A stretch of 64,000 nucleotides of DNA from NCBI GenBank assembly GCA_963854835.1, contig OY978525.1, positions 49,300,929-49,364,928 of the forward strand, read 5' to 3'. This document shows positions 52,444 through 63,289 of this stretch, one piece after another. Position 1 is the first letter of the stretch; every line of letters starts with the position of its first letter. The stretch comes from Megamerina dolium (lineage: Eukaryota > Arthropoda > Insecta > Diptera > Megamerinidae). The notes beneath the pieces were generated by a model. It was not told the origin of the DNA, made no database searches, and saw only the letters and a list, made by a program, of their open reading frames with translations. A program made the position numbers and the translations under genes.

Positions 52444-53212
52444 AAAACAGGATGCAGAAAGAAAATTATATCAGCTGTACATAGGACTATGGCACTACGA
52501 ATAACATGTGCCTATTGCACAGTGTCGTATAGTGCGGTGCTGGCAATAGCGTGTGTAACACCATTTGACTTGCTAGCAGAAGAGCGAAAAAAGTTGTACC
52601 TACTAAAAAAATCTGGAGGCTATACACCACAAGCTGAAAAGCAAATAAGAGAGCAGACAATTAATATCTGGCAAGAGATATGGGAAAACGACACGTATGG
52701 CAGATGGACCATTAAAATTATACCAAGCATATGTGAATGGATTGGGCGAAGACACGGAGAGGTTAATTATTAATTAGCCCAGCTGTTATCTGGCCACGGC
52801 CATTTCTGTAAATATTTACATAGAAAGGGGAAGCTAGCGTATGCCATATGCGTATACGATGATGCGGAAGAAGACGACGTAGAGCATACCTTCTTCAGTT
52901 GCGAAAGATGGAGTAATGAAAGGAGCGTATTGGAGCAGCAAATCGGGTTATGGACAGTTGAAAACCTGGTCGAAAAGCTGTTACACAGCGAAGAAAACTG
53001 GAACGCTATTTTGCGGTATACGGAATACGTACTCAGAAGAAAGAAGCGGGACCTAATAAAGACTCACTAGGGCCCTACCCCGAAGTAATACTACCGTAGT
53101 TCCGGGGTAGGTTCAAAGGTCCTTGATGGAGGGGGAAGTTTTTTAGTGTCTGCGACGACACACTCTGTAATTGTGACAATAGTTACGGGTCAGTCATTTT
53201 GTTACCTCCTCA

Positions 53213-53540
53213 CCGCAAAAAAAAAACCAAAAAAAATCGCACCAAAAACAAAATCAGCTGGTTAGTTTTTATTTTCATGTGGTCAAATGGTCAAACGAAT
53301 ATTATGAGCAATTTGTGTGTATATACTCGTACATATTATTGCCACAGAATATAAATAACACCAGTTGTTGACAAATGAAATCAATTCGACTTCGAAAGTG
53401 ATAGAGGCAACATGACGCCATCATGCGATTGAGACAACATCACACGATTGCAGGTTAAATTAAAGAGTAATTGTAAATTATTGATTCAATAAGTTGATTA
53501 AAGAAATTGTTGTATTTACTAACTTTACTTATGTGGCCAT
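53213..53540. other. Unassigned segment with weak LTR-like features
   Basis: Contains TTGCCACAGAATATAAATAA, reminiscent of the TATA region of the family A LTR, and AT-rich sequence up to GTGGCCATAACAA. It might be the part of the LTR upstream of the LINE that follows, but the similarity is too weak to claim. Confidence 0.35.
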
Positions 53541-55970
53541 AACAACCGAATATCGATTTAGGCCGAATATAACATGCTTCGCCAGCCATTTCTGTTCTTC
53601 GCTAGCTGGCGCCAGTTAGAAACTCCAAGCGCCGTCAGATTCTCCAGTACTTGGTCTTTCCATCGGAGGTTAGGTCTTCCTCTTCTGCGTCGTCCTCCAA
53701 CGGGTTCCGAATATAACACCTTCTCAGCTGGAGCGTGTTCTTCCATTCGATCGACATCACCTAGCCAGAGCAGCCGCTGGATTTTGATGCGCTTTACTAT
53801 GTCAATATCGGTATACTGCTCATACAGCTCATGGTTGGTTGTACCTTATTCGGTACTCGCCACCAACGCAAATAGGTCCAAAGATCTTGCGTAGGACTTT
53901 TCTCTCGAAAACTCCAAGCATTCGCTCATCCGAGGTGGAAATTGTCCAGGCTTCAGCACCATATGTTAGGACAGGCATGATGAGAGACTCGTAGAGTGTA
54001 GTTTTCGTTCTTCCAGAGAGGGCTCGACTTCTCAATTGCTTTCTCAACCCAAAGTAACACCTGGTAGCAAGAGTTATCCTACGCATGATCTCCAAGCTGA
54101 CGTCACTACTGCTGTTAATGCTGGTTCCAAGATAGACAAAGTCTCTTACTACTTCAAAAGCGTAGTTGTCAACAGTGACGTGCTGTCCAAGACGCCGGGA
54201 CTCTTTGTTTGTTGACACTAAATACTTCGTCTTGCCCTCGTTCACCGTGAGACCCATCCGACGCGACTCTCTTTCCAACTCTGAGAATGCTGCACTGACT
54301 GCTCGCGTTTTCATGCCGATTATGTCAATATCGTCGGCATACGCTAACAGCATGACACTTTTGTTGAAGATAGTGCCATTATGTCGTAGATCAGCAGCTC
54401 GTAATATTTTCTCCATAATAAGATTGAAAAAGTCGCACGATAGCAAATCACCTTGTCTGGGCAATCTCCTCCACTGGTGGAATTGTTCGTAGCATCGGCA
54501 TTTAGTAACGTGGAGAAGTGTTCCCTCCATAGACTCAGTACACCTGCACCTAGGGTTTTTCCTAGGCAGCGTCTTTCTCTGCGGTAGCGTCACGACACTC
54601 CTGATCATACCACTCATTCCTCAGATGCCGGTAATAACCGATTACTTCCTCGGCAGCAGTAGTCATGGAGTGGGATATATGTGTCCACCGTGCGCATGTA
54701 TCATCAAGTGGGGGAGTGTTCTGCATAAGCAGATCCGATAGTCGAGTGGCAAATGTATCTGCTGTCTCTGGTGTTTACAGCTTACTGACGTACAGCCTTC
54801 TCTGTGTGGAACTTCTCTTGTTATTTGCGACACATAAACGAAGGTAGCTACCCGAGTCGATGTTGGCACCACGGATCGATTTCACGTCCATCACACTGGA
54901 AGCATGCCTTCCGTCAATCACCACATGATCAATTCTTGTTCTTTGATCTGCAGACCGCCATGTCGCTTTGTGGATGTCGAGATGTTGGAATCTGGTGCCA
55001 CTAATTACCATGTTTCGTGTTGCGGCGAAGTCGATCAGCCTCATTCGCAAGTGTTCTGGTGGACGCTGAATTTTCCGACAGTTGGACCAAAGGTACCTTC
55101 CTTGCCCACCCTGGCATTAAAGTCGCCAAGCACGAGTTTGATATCGTGGTGGGGGCAGCGGTCGTTAGCTTCTTCGAGGCGCTGAAAGAAGCTCTCCTTG
55201 GTCACATTGTCCTTCTTATCTGTCGGAGCGTGAGCACATATAAAGCTGATGTTAAATAATTTTGCCTTGATGCGGATTGTGGCCAGCCGTTCGTTCGCAG
55301 GCGTGAAATGTGAGACAAGATGTCGTAGTCTCTTGCTGACCAAAAATCTGCATCCTTATTCCTGCCGTTCAGCATGGCAACTGCAGTAAATATCACAGGA
55401 TGCTCTTTTGGAGCAGCCCTGTCCCGTCCATCGCATTTCCTGGAGTGCGGTGATGTCAGCTCTATATTTCTCGAGGACGTCAACCAGCTGGATAGAGGCA
55501 CCTTCCCTATAAAGGGACCGGACATTCCAGGTGCATATCCGTAAATCATGGTCCTTATTTCGTTTGCGGGGGTCATCAACAAAGGGCGTAGTCCGTTTTC
55601 TAGGCACTTTGACATTATTCACTCGGCGGGTTTTTTATGTGGCGGGTCCCAAACCCTACGCACAATCTCTAACCGAGGAGATTTTTGCCACTCACTTCAG
55701 CCGCCTCACAGCGAGTGCCAGGAGGACGTTGCCCGGTGGTCGCCACGTGGAGGGCCCCCATTAATAATAATGAAGGCACCATCGCATAGTAACCAGAGCA
55801 AGCTACATGACTACCCTTCATTAACAAATAGAGGTATCATCACATAACGCTTAGATCAAACTACATGACAGCCAGTGAGTGGACTTGCGATGAGTTCAAC
55901 AAGAATTGCGCTAGCCCCACCCGGTTGAGGCAGTTCGACAGGTTAACTTGCGAAAACATCACCAGACCAT
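53541..55970 (-). mobile_element. RTE-like LINE, copy 2 (minus), defective
   Basis: Same family as 8411-11390. The 5' end, reading GGTCTGGTGATG on the minus strand, lies at about 55970. It keeps the full leader lost in copy 1 and a complete C-terminus at 53558. It abuts a family A LTR remnant at 55975, so it probably landed in that LTR. A deletion removes the middle of ORF2. Confidence 0.87.
53558..55622 (-). pseudogene. LINE ORF2: endonuclease-RT, deleted in the middle
   Basis: Minus strand: after RKRTTPFVDDPRKRNKDHD, RICTWNVRSLYREGASIQL begins the endonuclease (55540), with ALQEMRWTG. A stop occurs at about 55356. The endonuclease continues with VLGDFNARVG (55140) and is truncated near IRGANIDSGSYL, where the SDH motif is lost. 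A jump from the linker (about 54580-54470) joins directly to RQGDLLSCDFFNLIMEK, so the RT palm entry is gone. AYADDIDIIG (54335) and FVYLGTSINSS remain. The end (53746-53558) is MEEHAPAEKVLYSEP to WRSMLYSA, longer than copy 1 and showing the natural C-terminus. Confidence 0.86.
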
Positions 55971-55974
55971 TTTG

Positions 55975-56080
55975 TATTTAGTTGTACAAAATAAGTGTTG
56001 CAATTATTATTGACAGAATCCAGTGATCGAAAAAGGTTGATTCAAATAGAATTAAACGTTCACAAAATAAAAACGTAACA
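55975..56080 (+). repeat. 5' LTR tail of the decayed family A copy
   Basis: Matches 2425-2514: GTGTTGCA, ACAGAATCCAGTGATCGA, AATAGAATTAAACGTTCACA and the end AAAACGTAACA. Confidence 0.85.
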
Positions 56081-56082
56081 AT

Positions 56083-56097
56083 TGGTGTCAGAAGTGC
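56083..56097 (+). other. tRNA-Leu-type primer binding site
   Basis: TGGTGTCAGAAGTG, two bases after the LTR end, equals the complement of the 3' end of tRNA-Leu (TGGTGTCAGAAGTGGGA) over 14 bases. Confidence 0.8.
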
Positions 56098-56104
56098 TAT
56101 TCTG

Positions 56105-56876
56105 CTAAAATAGTGAAAATTTATCAACTAAAAGTGGACCAGCTTAAAAAGCTGTTAATAGAGATGAATTTAGCGCCATAAGACGCAAAGTCGGATCTGC
56201 TGATAAGGCTAAGGCAAGCCATGGAGGCTAAGGATATAAATGTAGAAGAACACGAGTTCTTTGAGGAATCTGATATACCTGCAGTTGTGCACGCTGAGGA
56301 AGAGAGCAAGATACATTCGAGTGGTCAACTCATGGTTTTCATGAAGACCATGAGTTGACATGTGGATGACTTGAATGATAAGCTAAAGGAATATGTAGGC
56401 AGTCATGATGACTTCGAAGAAAAGCTTGAGAAATTAAAGAGCCAACTTAATAAAATAAAAATAAGGAGATCAACCATATCAATGATTAGAGAATCATGTA
56501 TAATTAAACTAAAGTCACCAAAATTTTATGGAACTACGACATCAACATCTTCAAGCTTCACTTTGAGACAAGAGTTTAGAAGAATCAATGGGAGATAGTG
56601 ACAAGACCGCTGCTTTAGTAGTGGCATTAAAGGTAATGTATCAGAAGTCTTGCAGATGGTTAAAGAGAATGATCGTGGTAGCTATCAATCACTGATGGAC
56701 ACACTCCAGCGCAAATGTGGAAATGAATATAAGAGTCAATTGCATCGAGTGGAATTAAGATCGCTTGTGAAACGGAGTAATGAGAGCCTTCAGGATTGCG
56801 CTTCCGATATCGAGCGTTTTTGTCATCTAGCGATGTCGATGAATTCGGAAGAATTCATCGACCTGGGTTTACATTA
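56105..56876 (+). pseudogene. Gag of decayed family A copy, with SAP-like N-terminus
   Basis: The expected ATG is GTG here (GTGAAAATTTATCAACTA). KVDQLKKLLIEMN, a stop, then KSDLLIRLRQAMEAKDI give the SAP-like helices. An acidic stretch and a charged, probably coiled-coil segment (DLNDKLKEYVGSHDDFEEKL) follow. The capsid part (LQMVKENDRGSYQSLMDTLQ, RVELRSLVKRSNESLQD) matches 63-270 of the first copy. It ends at a stop after EEFIDLGLH; the knuckles are deleted. Confidence 0.8.
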
Positions 56877-56879
56877 AAT

Positions 56880-58355
56880 TTAAATAAACGGATTCTACGC
56901 TATACAAATGTCGAGTTACTATTGAACAACGGTTACAAGCGTAGTGTAAACACCAAACGAATACTGGCATGTCAACGCCAAGAGGTTTAAGCAAAATCAT
57001 AAGCAGTGATTTGGGCACAGATGAATGTGGATGACGGGACAATGTAACAACAGGTACATAACGAGAAGGAGAGAGTAGCAGCAGTATAAGAATGGCCTAT
57101 TCCGATGAATTTTCACAAGTTAAGAAGCTTCGAAGGCTTGTGCACCTACTATAGACGATTTTTTCCTGAATTAGCAAACATCTCCAGCAGTGTGCATGAG
57201 CTTAAAAGAAACAACCTGTTTGTGTGGTGAGGAACAACATAAATCTTTCGAACAGCTGAAAGAACGACTTTGATCAGCATCAGTATTAGCGTATCCAGTA
57301 CTTGGTCAAAAGTTTGTGTTGGACAAGGATGCCAGTGGCTATAGAATAGGTGGTGTACTCTCCCAGAACATAGACGGACAAGAAAAAGTAATAGCATACT
57401 ACAGTAAAATCCTGTCAAAGCCAGAAAGAAACTACTGTGTCACTCGAGGAGATTTGCTCGCAATACTGGATTGTGTAAAGTATTTCCATAAATTGCTATG
57501 AATATAGGTGGACCATTTTCAACAAGCAACGCAGGGGACAAGTATGTTCTGGTGGTTGTAGATTTGTAGATTACTTCAGTAAATGGCCTGAAGTATACCC
57601 CATTCCAAATTAAGAAGCTAGTACATTTGCGTTGACGTTGTATTCGCAAACTAATGGATAACTCGTTTTGGTGAACCGATGGAGTTATACTCAGGCCAAG
57701 GTCGAAATTTCGAATCAGTTGCATTCCAAGAGATGTACCGTATGTTGGGTATACACAAAACTCGTACAACACTTTTGCATTCACAATCTGATGGCATGGT
57801 AGAACAATTTAACCGTACCTTGGAGGAATATCTGAGGAAGGTGGTAGATAAATACCAAAAAGACGGGAATGTGCATATACCAATGTTCCTCAGGGCATAT
57901 CGATGCTCACGACCTGATACGATTGCTACTACACCAGCAATGGTGATTTTTGAAAACTAGTTAGGACTGGCAGCTGATTTAAAATTTGGAGTCGTAACAT
58001 CAACGAGATCAACAGAAGGTAACTACACTAGCGAAGAGCGGAAACAGTTGGATGAAGTACATCAGTTCATCAGAGATCGATCGCAGATGAGAAGCGGTAA
58101 GATATGATATGATATAAGGCCAGGTATGACTTGAAAGCAAATTCAAAAGAGTTCTATGAAGGAGATTTTGTAATGCTTCATAATCCACAACGAAAGAAGG
58201 TCCTGTCACCTAAGCTACAGTCTCATTGGAAAGGACCATATGAGATTATAGCAAAGATAAATTCCGTAGTGTATCATATTCAACGTGCCTGGAATAAAAT
58301 AGCAAAGAGGAAGTTGCACTTGAAGCGATTTGCGCCATATCAAGGGGAAGCATAG
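56880..58355 (+). pseudogene. Pol of decayed family A copy
   Basis: RT C-terminal scraps (FEGLCTYYRRFFPELANIS near 57130) are followed by RNase H (LDKDASGYRIGGVLSQ, 57317; RNYCVTRGDLLAIL, 57428). After a deletion come integrase core pieces (GPFSTSNAGDKYVLVVVD, 57510; DYFSKWPEVYPI; ELYSGQGRNFES, 57681, with D to G at the second catalytic position; GMVEQFNRTLEEYL) and the C-terminal domain (58131-58355). It supplies RNase H evidence that the first copy lacks. Many stops. Confidence 0.82.
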
Positions 58356-58380
58356 AAACTTGTTGGGGAAGAACAAGGTA

Positions 58381-58513
58381 AAGAGGAGGGCAGTGTAACG
58401 AGTATTAATTTTTATTGTGAATAGCACTAAAAATAGAATAGAAAAAGACGAAACTGGATTACGATAAAGGAAGTTTCTGGAATGTTGCCACAGAGTATAA
58501 TAGGGCTGGTTGT
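58381..58513 (+). repeat. Polypurine tract and truncated 3' LTR of the decayed copy
   Basis: AAGAGGAGGGCAG, then TGTAACGAG at 58394. GATAAAGGAAG and GTTGCCACAGAGTATAATAG follow as in the first LTR. Cut at about 58513 by the poly(T) end of a minus-strand LINE. Confidence 0.8.
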
Positions 58514-58517
58514 TAAC

Positions 58518-59270
58518 AATTTTTTTTTTATTATTATACATTTTCTTTATTTATTGAATCTATTCCTAAAGAATCTAACAATAAGTTTTAAAATCTTAAT
58601 CTAATTCAACAACAGTAGCTCCTTATTATCTAGAGCAATGTTTTTTGTACGATGCTCTTCTTTTTATTGGAAGGCTGGCAGGTCCTTTCTCCGAAGGCGC
58701 GAAGTATAGCAGATATTGAGCAAGGTTCTTGTTAGTATGTTTGGATGTCTTTGTAATAATCTAGTATATTTTTGTCTAGTATTTTTAACTTCAATTTCTA
58801 CCATTGGGATATTTATGTCATTGTGAATACATTCATTTCTAATGTACCATGGTGCACCAGTTATCATCCTTAACATTTTAGACTGAGATCTCTGTATGAT
58901 TTCAATATTGCTATTACTAGTGTTCCCCCATAATTGAATTCCGTAACTCCAAATTGGCTTTATTATGCTGTTTTACAGTAGGACCTTGTATTTCAAGTTT
59001 AATGGGGATCTGAAATTGATGAGCCAGTGCAGACAAGAAGCTTTTAATTTCATCTGAGTTCTTTTTGCTTCGATGTGCTTGCGCCATGTAAGCCGTCTAT
59101 CTAAGTGTATCCCTAGGTAGGTGACTTCATTTGTATGAGTTATGGCGATATTATTTAGTGTAACTGTCGGGCATGTGCTTTTGTTAAGTGTGAACGTTAC
59201 ATGTTTACATTCCGTGAAAGTCGCCAATAAGAGTGGACGTGTTTGATAGAGTCGGAAAAGTGATTGTTTT
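58518..59270 (-). pseudogene. jockey-like LINE 3' end (minus): RT C-terminus
   Basis: Minus strand: after LATFTECKHVTFTLNKSTC comes ITHTNEVTYLGIHLDRRLTW (59145), KHIEAKRTQMKLKASCL and NSIIKPIWSYGIQLWG (58970). SQSKMLRMITGAPWYIRNEC (58880) leads to the end RRKDLPAFQ. A short 3' region with AATAAA and a poly(A) (plus-strand poly(T) at 58521-58530) follows. This is the terminal quarter of a jockey-type ORF2; the YxDD box is missing. It lies head to head with the 5' half of a jockey-like LINE starting 16 bp to the right. Confidence 0.82.
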
Positions 59271-59402
59271 CGGTAAAAAAAAAATTTTAATATTTTGCGA
59301 AAAGACGCTAAGAAACTCAGTGAGTTATTTCGGTGATTTTTTTTTTTTTTAGAAAAAAAAAATAAACAAAATAATATCGTTTGCAAACATTTTGTTTATA
59401 AT

Positions 59403-60843
59403 ATGAGTGTTCAGCGCTCTCCTCTCCGGCAACGGCAATCGCTTGTTAATGTGTGTGTAAACAATAATTTGCAATCACCCGCGTAAACCACCCCGATAAG
59501 TGCATTATCGAAAAAAACAGTTGATACACACTGCACAAGTGAAAGTAACAGTGCAAATCTTTTGCCTGTACATATTCCTCACTCTAACACTACATCAAAA
59601 TTTGCAACAACAATAAATACAGACAAAAAAAATAATTTGTTCTCTCGTGATATACTATCTCCCTCTATACCGTGGAGTGTACAATGCGCTTCTCCTGCTG
59701 TAACACCAATAGCTACAATATCAAAGCAAACAAATAACGGCCTTTCTACTGAAGTGCATGACCCAGTAGTTAAAGAAACTAGTGCGATGACTAATAAAGA
59801 ACCAGTTGCTGTTCAAACTGGAATTGATCGCTACATTATTGTAGTAAAGCGAAAAAGAAGTCCACAAAATTCAAAACAAATGAATTCAACAAAAATTCAA
59901 AAGCAGAACACTGCCCCTATTAGTTCGGAAAATAGATACGCTTTGTTTTCAGGTGATGAAAGTGACGAAAATATTATCTCCAAGAAAAATTTCAAACCCT
60001 AAATTTCAAACCTAAAAAGGAGTAAGGGCTTAATCGTTGTAATCAAAGGCGTCGAACCCAACGTTGACATTAACGAAATCAAACTTGCCCTTCAGGAAGA
60101 AGGGTTTCAAGCCAAAACAGTATTCAACATTCTCAACAAGAGCAATATACCTCAACCGTTATATCGTATTGAGCTTCAGCCTGAAACAAAACCCCTAAAA
60201 AAAGGTGAAGTACACCCCATATATAAAATTCGATATTTATTGCATCGCAAAATCACAATCGAAGAACCCCATAAGAGAACTGGACATCCTCATTGCAGTA
60301 ATTGCCAAGAATATGGACATACTAAGACATATTGTACCCTGCCAGCTGTTTGTGTGATTTGTGGAGATCTCCATAAATCAAACATATGCCCAAAATCTAA
60401 AGGCGATGCTAGCATGAAAAAATGCAGCAATTGTGGAGGTAATCACACCGCAAATTGTCCGGTTGTCAGGTTGCCCAGTATATACAACCCTAAAGCTAAA
60501 TTTCTCCGCTAGCAATCAACCTCTAAAACCAGTTGAGCAAACTCAGATAGCCAACACAAGTAAGAGACAAAATATTGATGCAACACAATTCTTCTCTGCA
60601 ATCCCAAACAAGAATCAAACCAATTCATACGCTAGCGTGTTAAAACAAAACCCACACCAACAAAGCAATGTAAATAATGAGCAGAAACACTCACTGCCCA
60701 CCCAACAGCCAAGTACCCTTGAACATTTGCTTCAAACATTAATTCAGAATATGAACCAATTCATGAACTCAATGCAAACAATGATGCAAGAAATGAAGAA
60801 AAATCAATCGATGTTAATCCAAACATTGCTATCCAGACCATGA
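59403..60843 (+). pseudogene. jockey-like ORF1, broken
   Basis: ATG at 59403, stop after LQSPA. An open part at 59562-60002 includes IDRYIIVVKRKRSP. A deletion removes the sequence equivalent to 16910-17130 of copy 1. The PRE_C2HC-type domain (GLIVVIKGVEPNVDINEIK) follows with three zinc knuckles (CSNCQEYGHTKTYC, CVICGDLHKSNIC and CSNCGGNHTANC). A frameshift falls after the third knuckle, and the Asn/Gln/Met-rich tail ends at a TGA overlapped by the ORF2 ATG (ATGA at 60840-60843). Confidence 0.85.
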
Positions 60844-62350
60844 GTTGTCTCAAGATATGCCACTGGAACGCCAACGGCTTAAGCCAGCACCGTTTGGAGC
60901 TAATTCAATTCCTTGAATCCAGCCAGATCGACATAATGATGATATCTGAGACCCATTCACTAACAAAAATTGCTACCAAATACCATATTACTGTACACCA
61001 CAAATCATCCGCATGGTAAGGCACGCGGAGGAACTGCCATATTGATAAAAAGCAGAATAAAACATCATGTTCTCGAAGATTTCAGTAGCGTCTACTTGCA
61101 AGCAACATCTATATGTCTGGAAGAATACATCTCTAAGCTAGTAATATCTGCGATATACTGTCCCCCAAGATACAGTATTACCGAACAGCAATATAAAGAA
61201 TTTTTCTCAACTCTTGGTAGCAAATTCTTGGTTGCTGGCGATTTCAACGCCAAACACACTCACTGGGGCTCCCGTTTAATAACTCCAAAAGGCAGAAGAC
61301 TATGTTCAATCATCACTAACCACGGCTACGATGTTATTTCAAATGGTCAACCGACATAATGGCCGACGGACAAGAGGAAAACACCCGATCTCATAGACTT
61401 TGGAGTCGCCAAAGGTTTGCAGATGGAAAATATCTCCACAGAGTGTAATTATGATCTATCATCTGACAACTCACCCACGGTAATATCTATAAAATCACCA
61501 AGCCCCCAAGGCAATTGCGTTAGAAAGAAAATAGACTGGTTAAAATTCAAGAAATATATAAATTCCCATCTTCCTCTGAGTACTGCATTAAGAAATGGAC
61601 ACGATGTAGACTCAGCACTCGAAAAATTCAACCAGCTGCTCTCATTAGCTCTCAGCTCAGCCACCTGCACAAAGGTATGCAAGCAATCAAACTATAGCCC
61701 ATACACACCAGCCGATATTGAATTGCTAGTAAGACAGAAAAGAAGACTCCGAAGACAATGGCAAGAATTCAGATCACCGAATCTGAAAACACAGCTACAG
61801 CACTGCACTCGAAAGTTAAAGCAAGCCTTAAAAAATAAAAACAACAAAGAGTTAGAAGAGCACATAGCGCAATTAACACCTGGTGAAGCGTCAGACTACT
61901 CTTTGTGGAAATCAGCAAAAAACTCAAATCGGCCAATTCTCACTGATTCCCCCATCCGTTTGAGTGACGGTAATTGGGCTAGAAGCAACTGTGAGAAGGG
62001 TTTGGCTTTTGCAGACCACCTAAGAAATGTGTTTACACCCAGTGCACCCTCTTCACAGTCCTCATTACCAAAATTAACTCCTCAACCTTGCTCAATAACG
62101 CCTAAAATTAAAAAAAGGGACATATTCCAAGCAATTTATAAAGATTTAAACTCAAAGCAATAAGCTGATCCAGATAAAATTATCGGTAAATTGATAAAGG
62201 AGCTACCTCCGGCTTCAGTAATTCATCTCATGCACATTTTCAATGCTATCCTTCGTATTAAACACTATCCCAAATGCTGGAAAACTTCAAAAATTATTAT
62301 GATAGCAACCAAGAAAAGACCCTACAAAAGTTGCGTCGTACAGACCTATC
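60840..62350 (+). pseudogene. jockey-like ORF2: endonuclease and linker, RT start only
   Basis: Begins MSCLKICHWNANGLS. A frameshift at about 60958 leads to KARGGTAILIKSRIK, VISAIYCPPRYS and LVAGDFNAKHTHWGS (61228), with the proper GDFNAKH that copy 1 has lost. A stop follows at 61357. SSDNSPTVIS (61458) has N in place of the catalytic-site H. The linker (61500-62160) contains CTKVCKQSNYSPYTPADIE and the FADHLRNVFTPS box. RT begins LIKELPPASVIHLMHIFNAI and stops short in the YRPISL region at 62345. Confidence 0.84.
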
Positions 62351-62359
62351 AGCCTGAAC

Positions 62360-62760
62360 ATTCGACCAATCTTCCTCTGTTATGTTATTATCGGAGAGCT
62401 CATTCCAATCTCTTTTTAAAATTATTTCCTGAAAATCATGGCTTCCTTCAGGTTTTCCGACCTATTAAACTTTTCCGAACCTTCTTCTAACTGTTCACGC
62501 ATTAACATTTTATCCAATTTCTTCACAAAGGGCAGCAGCGAGTGATGAAGATTATTTTTTACGATCCTTAAGACACTGGTGGGTATGTTTTCGATCTTCG
62601 CATTCATTAGTTAGCCACTTTCTACCTCTTTTTGGCATATTGTGGTAGAATTTTGTCTCCGCAAATCGTTTGATTGCGCATTGGACTACGCACCGAAGAA
62701 AACCCACCAGTTTAGCAATTTCAAGAGTGTGAATGTGTCTTCTTAGCTTGAAAAAGAGTT
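62360..62760 (-). pseudogene. Tc1/Tc3-like transposase fragment, N-terminal (minus)
   Basis: Minus strand: an EIAKLVGF helix-turn-helix trace at about 62720, then MPKRGRKWLTNECEDRKHTH, SSSLAALCEEIG-like residues and TVRRRFGKV (62470), with stops between. This is the bipartite paired-like DNA-binding region of a Tc1/Tc3 transposase without its catalytic core. Confidence 0.6.
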
Positions 62761-62779
62761 TTTTTTAATCGTATTGTTA

Positions 62780-63262
62780 CTGCGAAAAATGGGTCCTTTA
62801 CAATAATCCTGTGCGCAAATGCCAGTGGTTAGATAAAGATGAAACATCAGAACCAACCCTACAACCATTTTGATCTGCTGGAAACAAACCAGACGATCAC
62901 AGCTTGTTATCATTGCCATCAACTATCCAAACTGAATGAAGCACTTGAAAAAAATCGATCTTTAGTTAATGGACGCAAAAGTTTTGTTTCACCACGGCAA
63001 CGCAAGATCGCATACCGCATACCGCAAGACAAACCTTAGGCAAACTGAACGAGCTCGGATGGGAGCTAACTGCCTCCACGATACTCTCCGGATATTGCAC
63101 CTTGTACCTTTTCTGCGGACTTCATTCCCATTTAAGTAATAAGAACTACACCATAAAAGAAGCTATAAAAAGGGATATCGACGCGTATTTTGTCTCCAAG
63201 GACAAACAATTTTTTAAACAGGGAATTAAAAATTTGCCTAAACGTTGGAAGACATTGTAAAT
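62780..63262 (+). pseudogene. mariner transposase fragment, catalytic part
   Basis: KWVLYNNPVRKCQWLDKDE (about 62790-62850) corresponds to the first catalytic block of mariner; the usual TGDEKW is degraded. LSKLNEALEKNRS (62925), a relic of FHHGNARSHTA (62990), then YSPDIAP (63093) follow. AIKRDIDAYFVSKDKQFFKQ with GIKNLPKRWKTL (63160-63257) is the typical mariner C-terminus. Several frameshifts. Confidence 0.75.
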
Positions 63263-63289
63263 AATGCAGAAAAATATGTTATTGATTAA

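Larger units (their letters stand above)
50097..53070 (+). pseudogene. R1-like ORF2: endonuclease, RT and tail (unit B and beyond)
   Basis: Endonuclease as in unit A, with stops at about 50202, 50247 and 50643, then ERCW-like linker remnants. RT starts at 51100 with ASTLKNKRDQAPAKC. LILVSKGNGDPMTPGAYRPL (51268), GFRIGRSTVGAIQE (51420) and LDDRNAFNSVKW (51531) follow. A deletion after KTKKITAWNISYDEI removes part of the palm, then LVGFADDIAAVI (51755) and TYLGVRLYSKLTY. A 240-bp direct repeat scrambles the thumb. Later come LAEERKKLYLLKKSGG (52576) and a C-terminal zinc-like tail EDDVEHTFFSCERW (52875), ending KRDLIKTH. Non-functional. Confidence 0.82.
38216..53212 (+). mobile_element. R1-like LINE, interrupted by a gypsy element
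   Basis: ORF1 begins upstream of 38704 and resumes at 48356. ORF2 then runs to about 53070, followed by a 3' untranslated region ending near CCTCACCGCAAAAAAAAA (53212). GDLNSRAPEWG, FADDIAAVI and the tail CVYDDAEEDDVEHTFFSC are R1-clade-like. Its own coding length would be about 5 kb after subtracting the 9.65-kb insertion and a 1.57-kb tandem duplication. Confidence 0.82.
55975..58513 (+). mobile_element. gypsy family A element, decayed copy
   Basis: 5' LTR tail (55975-56080), tRNA-Leu primer site, SAP-like Gag start, capsid, RT/RNase H scraps, integrase, polypurine tract and the first 120 bp of a 3' LTR (58394-58513). The LTR ends are cut by the RTE-like LINE on the left and by jockey-like sequence on the right. 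Stops and deletions throughout. Confidence 0.88.
59286..62350 (+). mobile_element. jockey-like LINE, copy 2, 5' part
   Basis: Starts near GCGAAAAGACGCTAAGAAAC, has ORF1 at 59403 and ORF2 at 60840, and ends inside the RT entry at about 62350, where Tc3-like sequence begins. It has neither the MITE nor the foreign segment of copy 1, and so serves as the empty-site reference for both. Confidence 0.88.
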
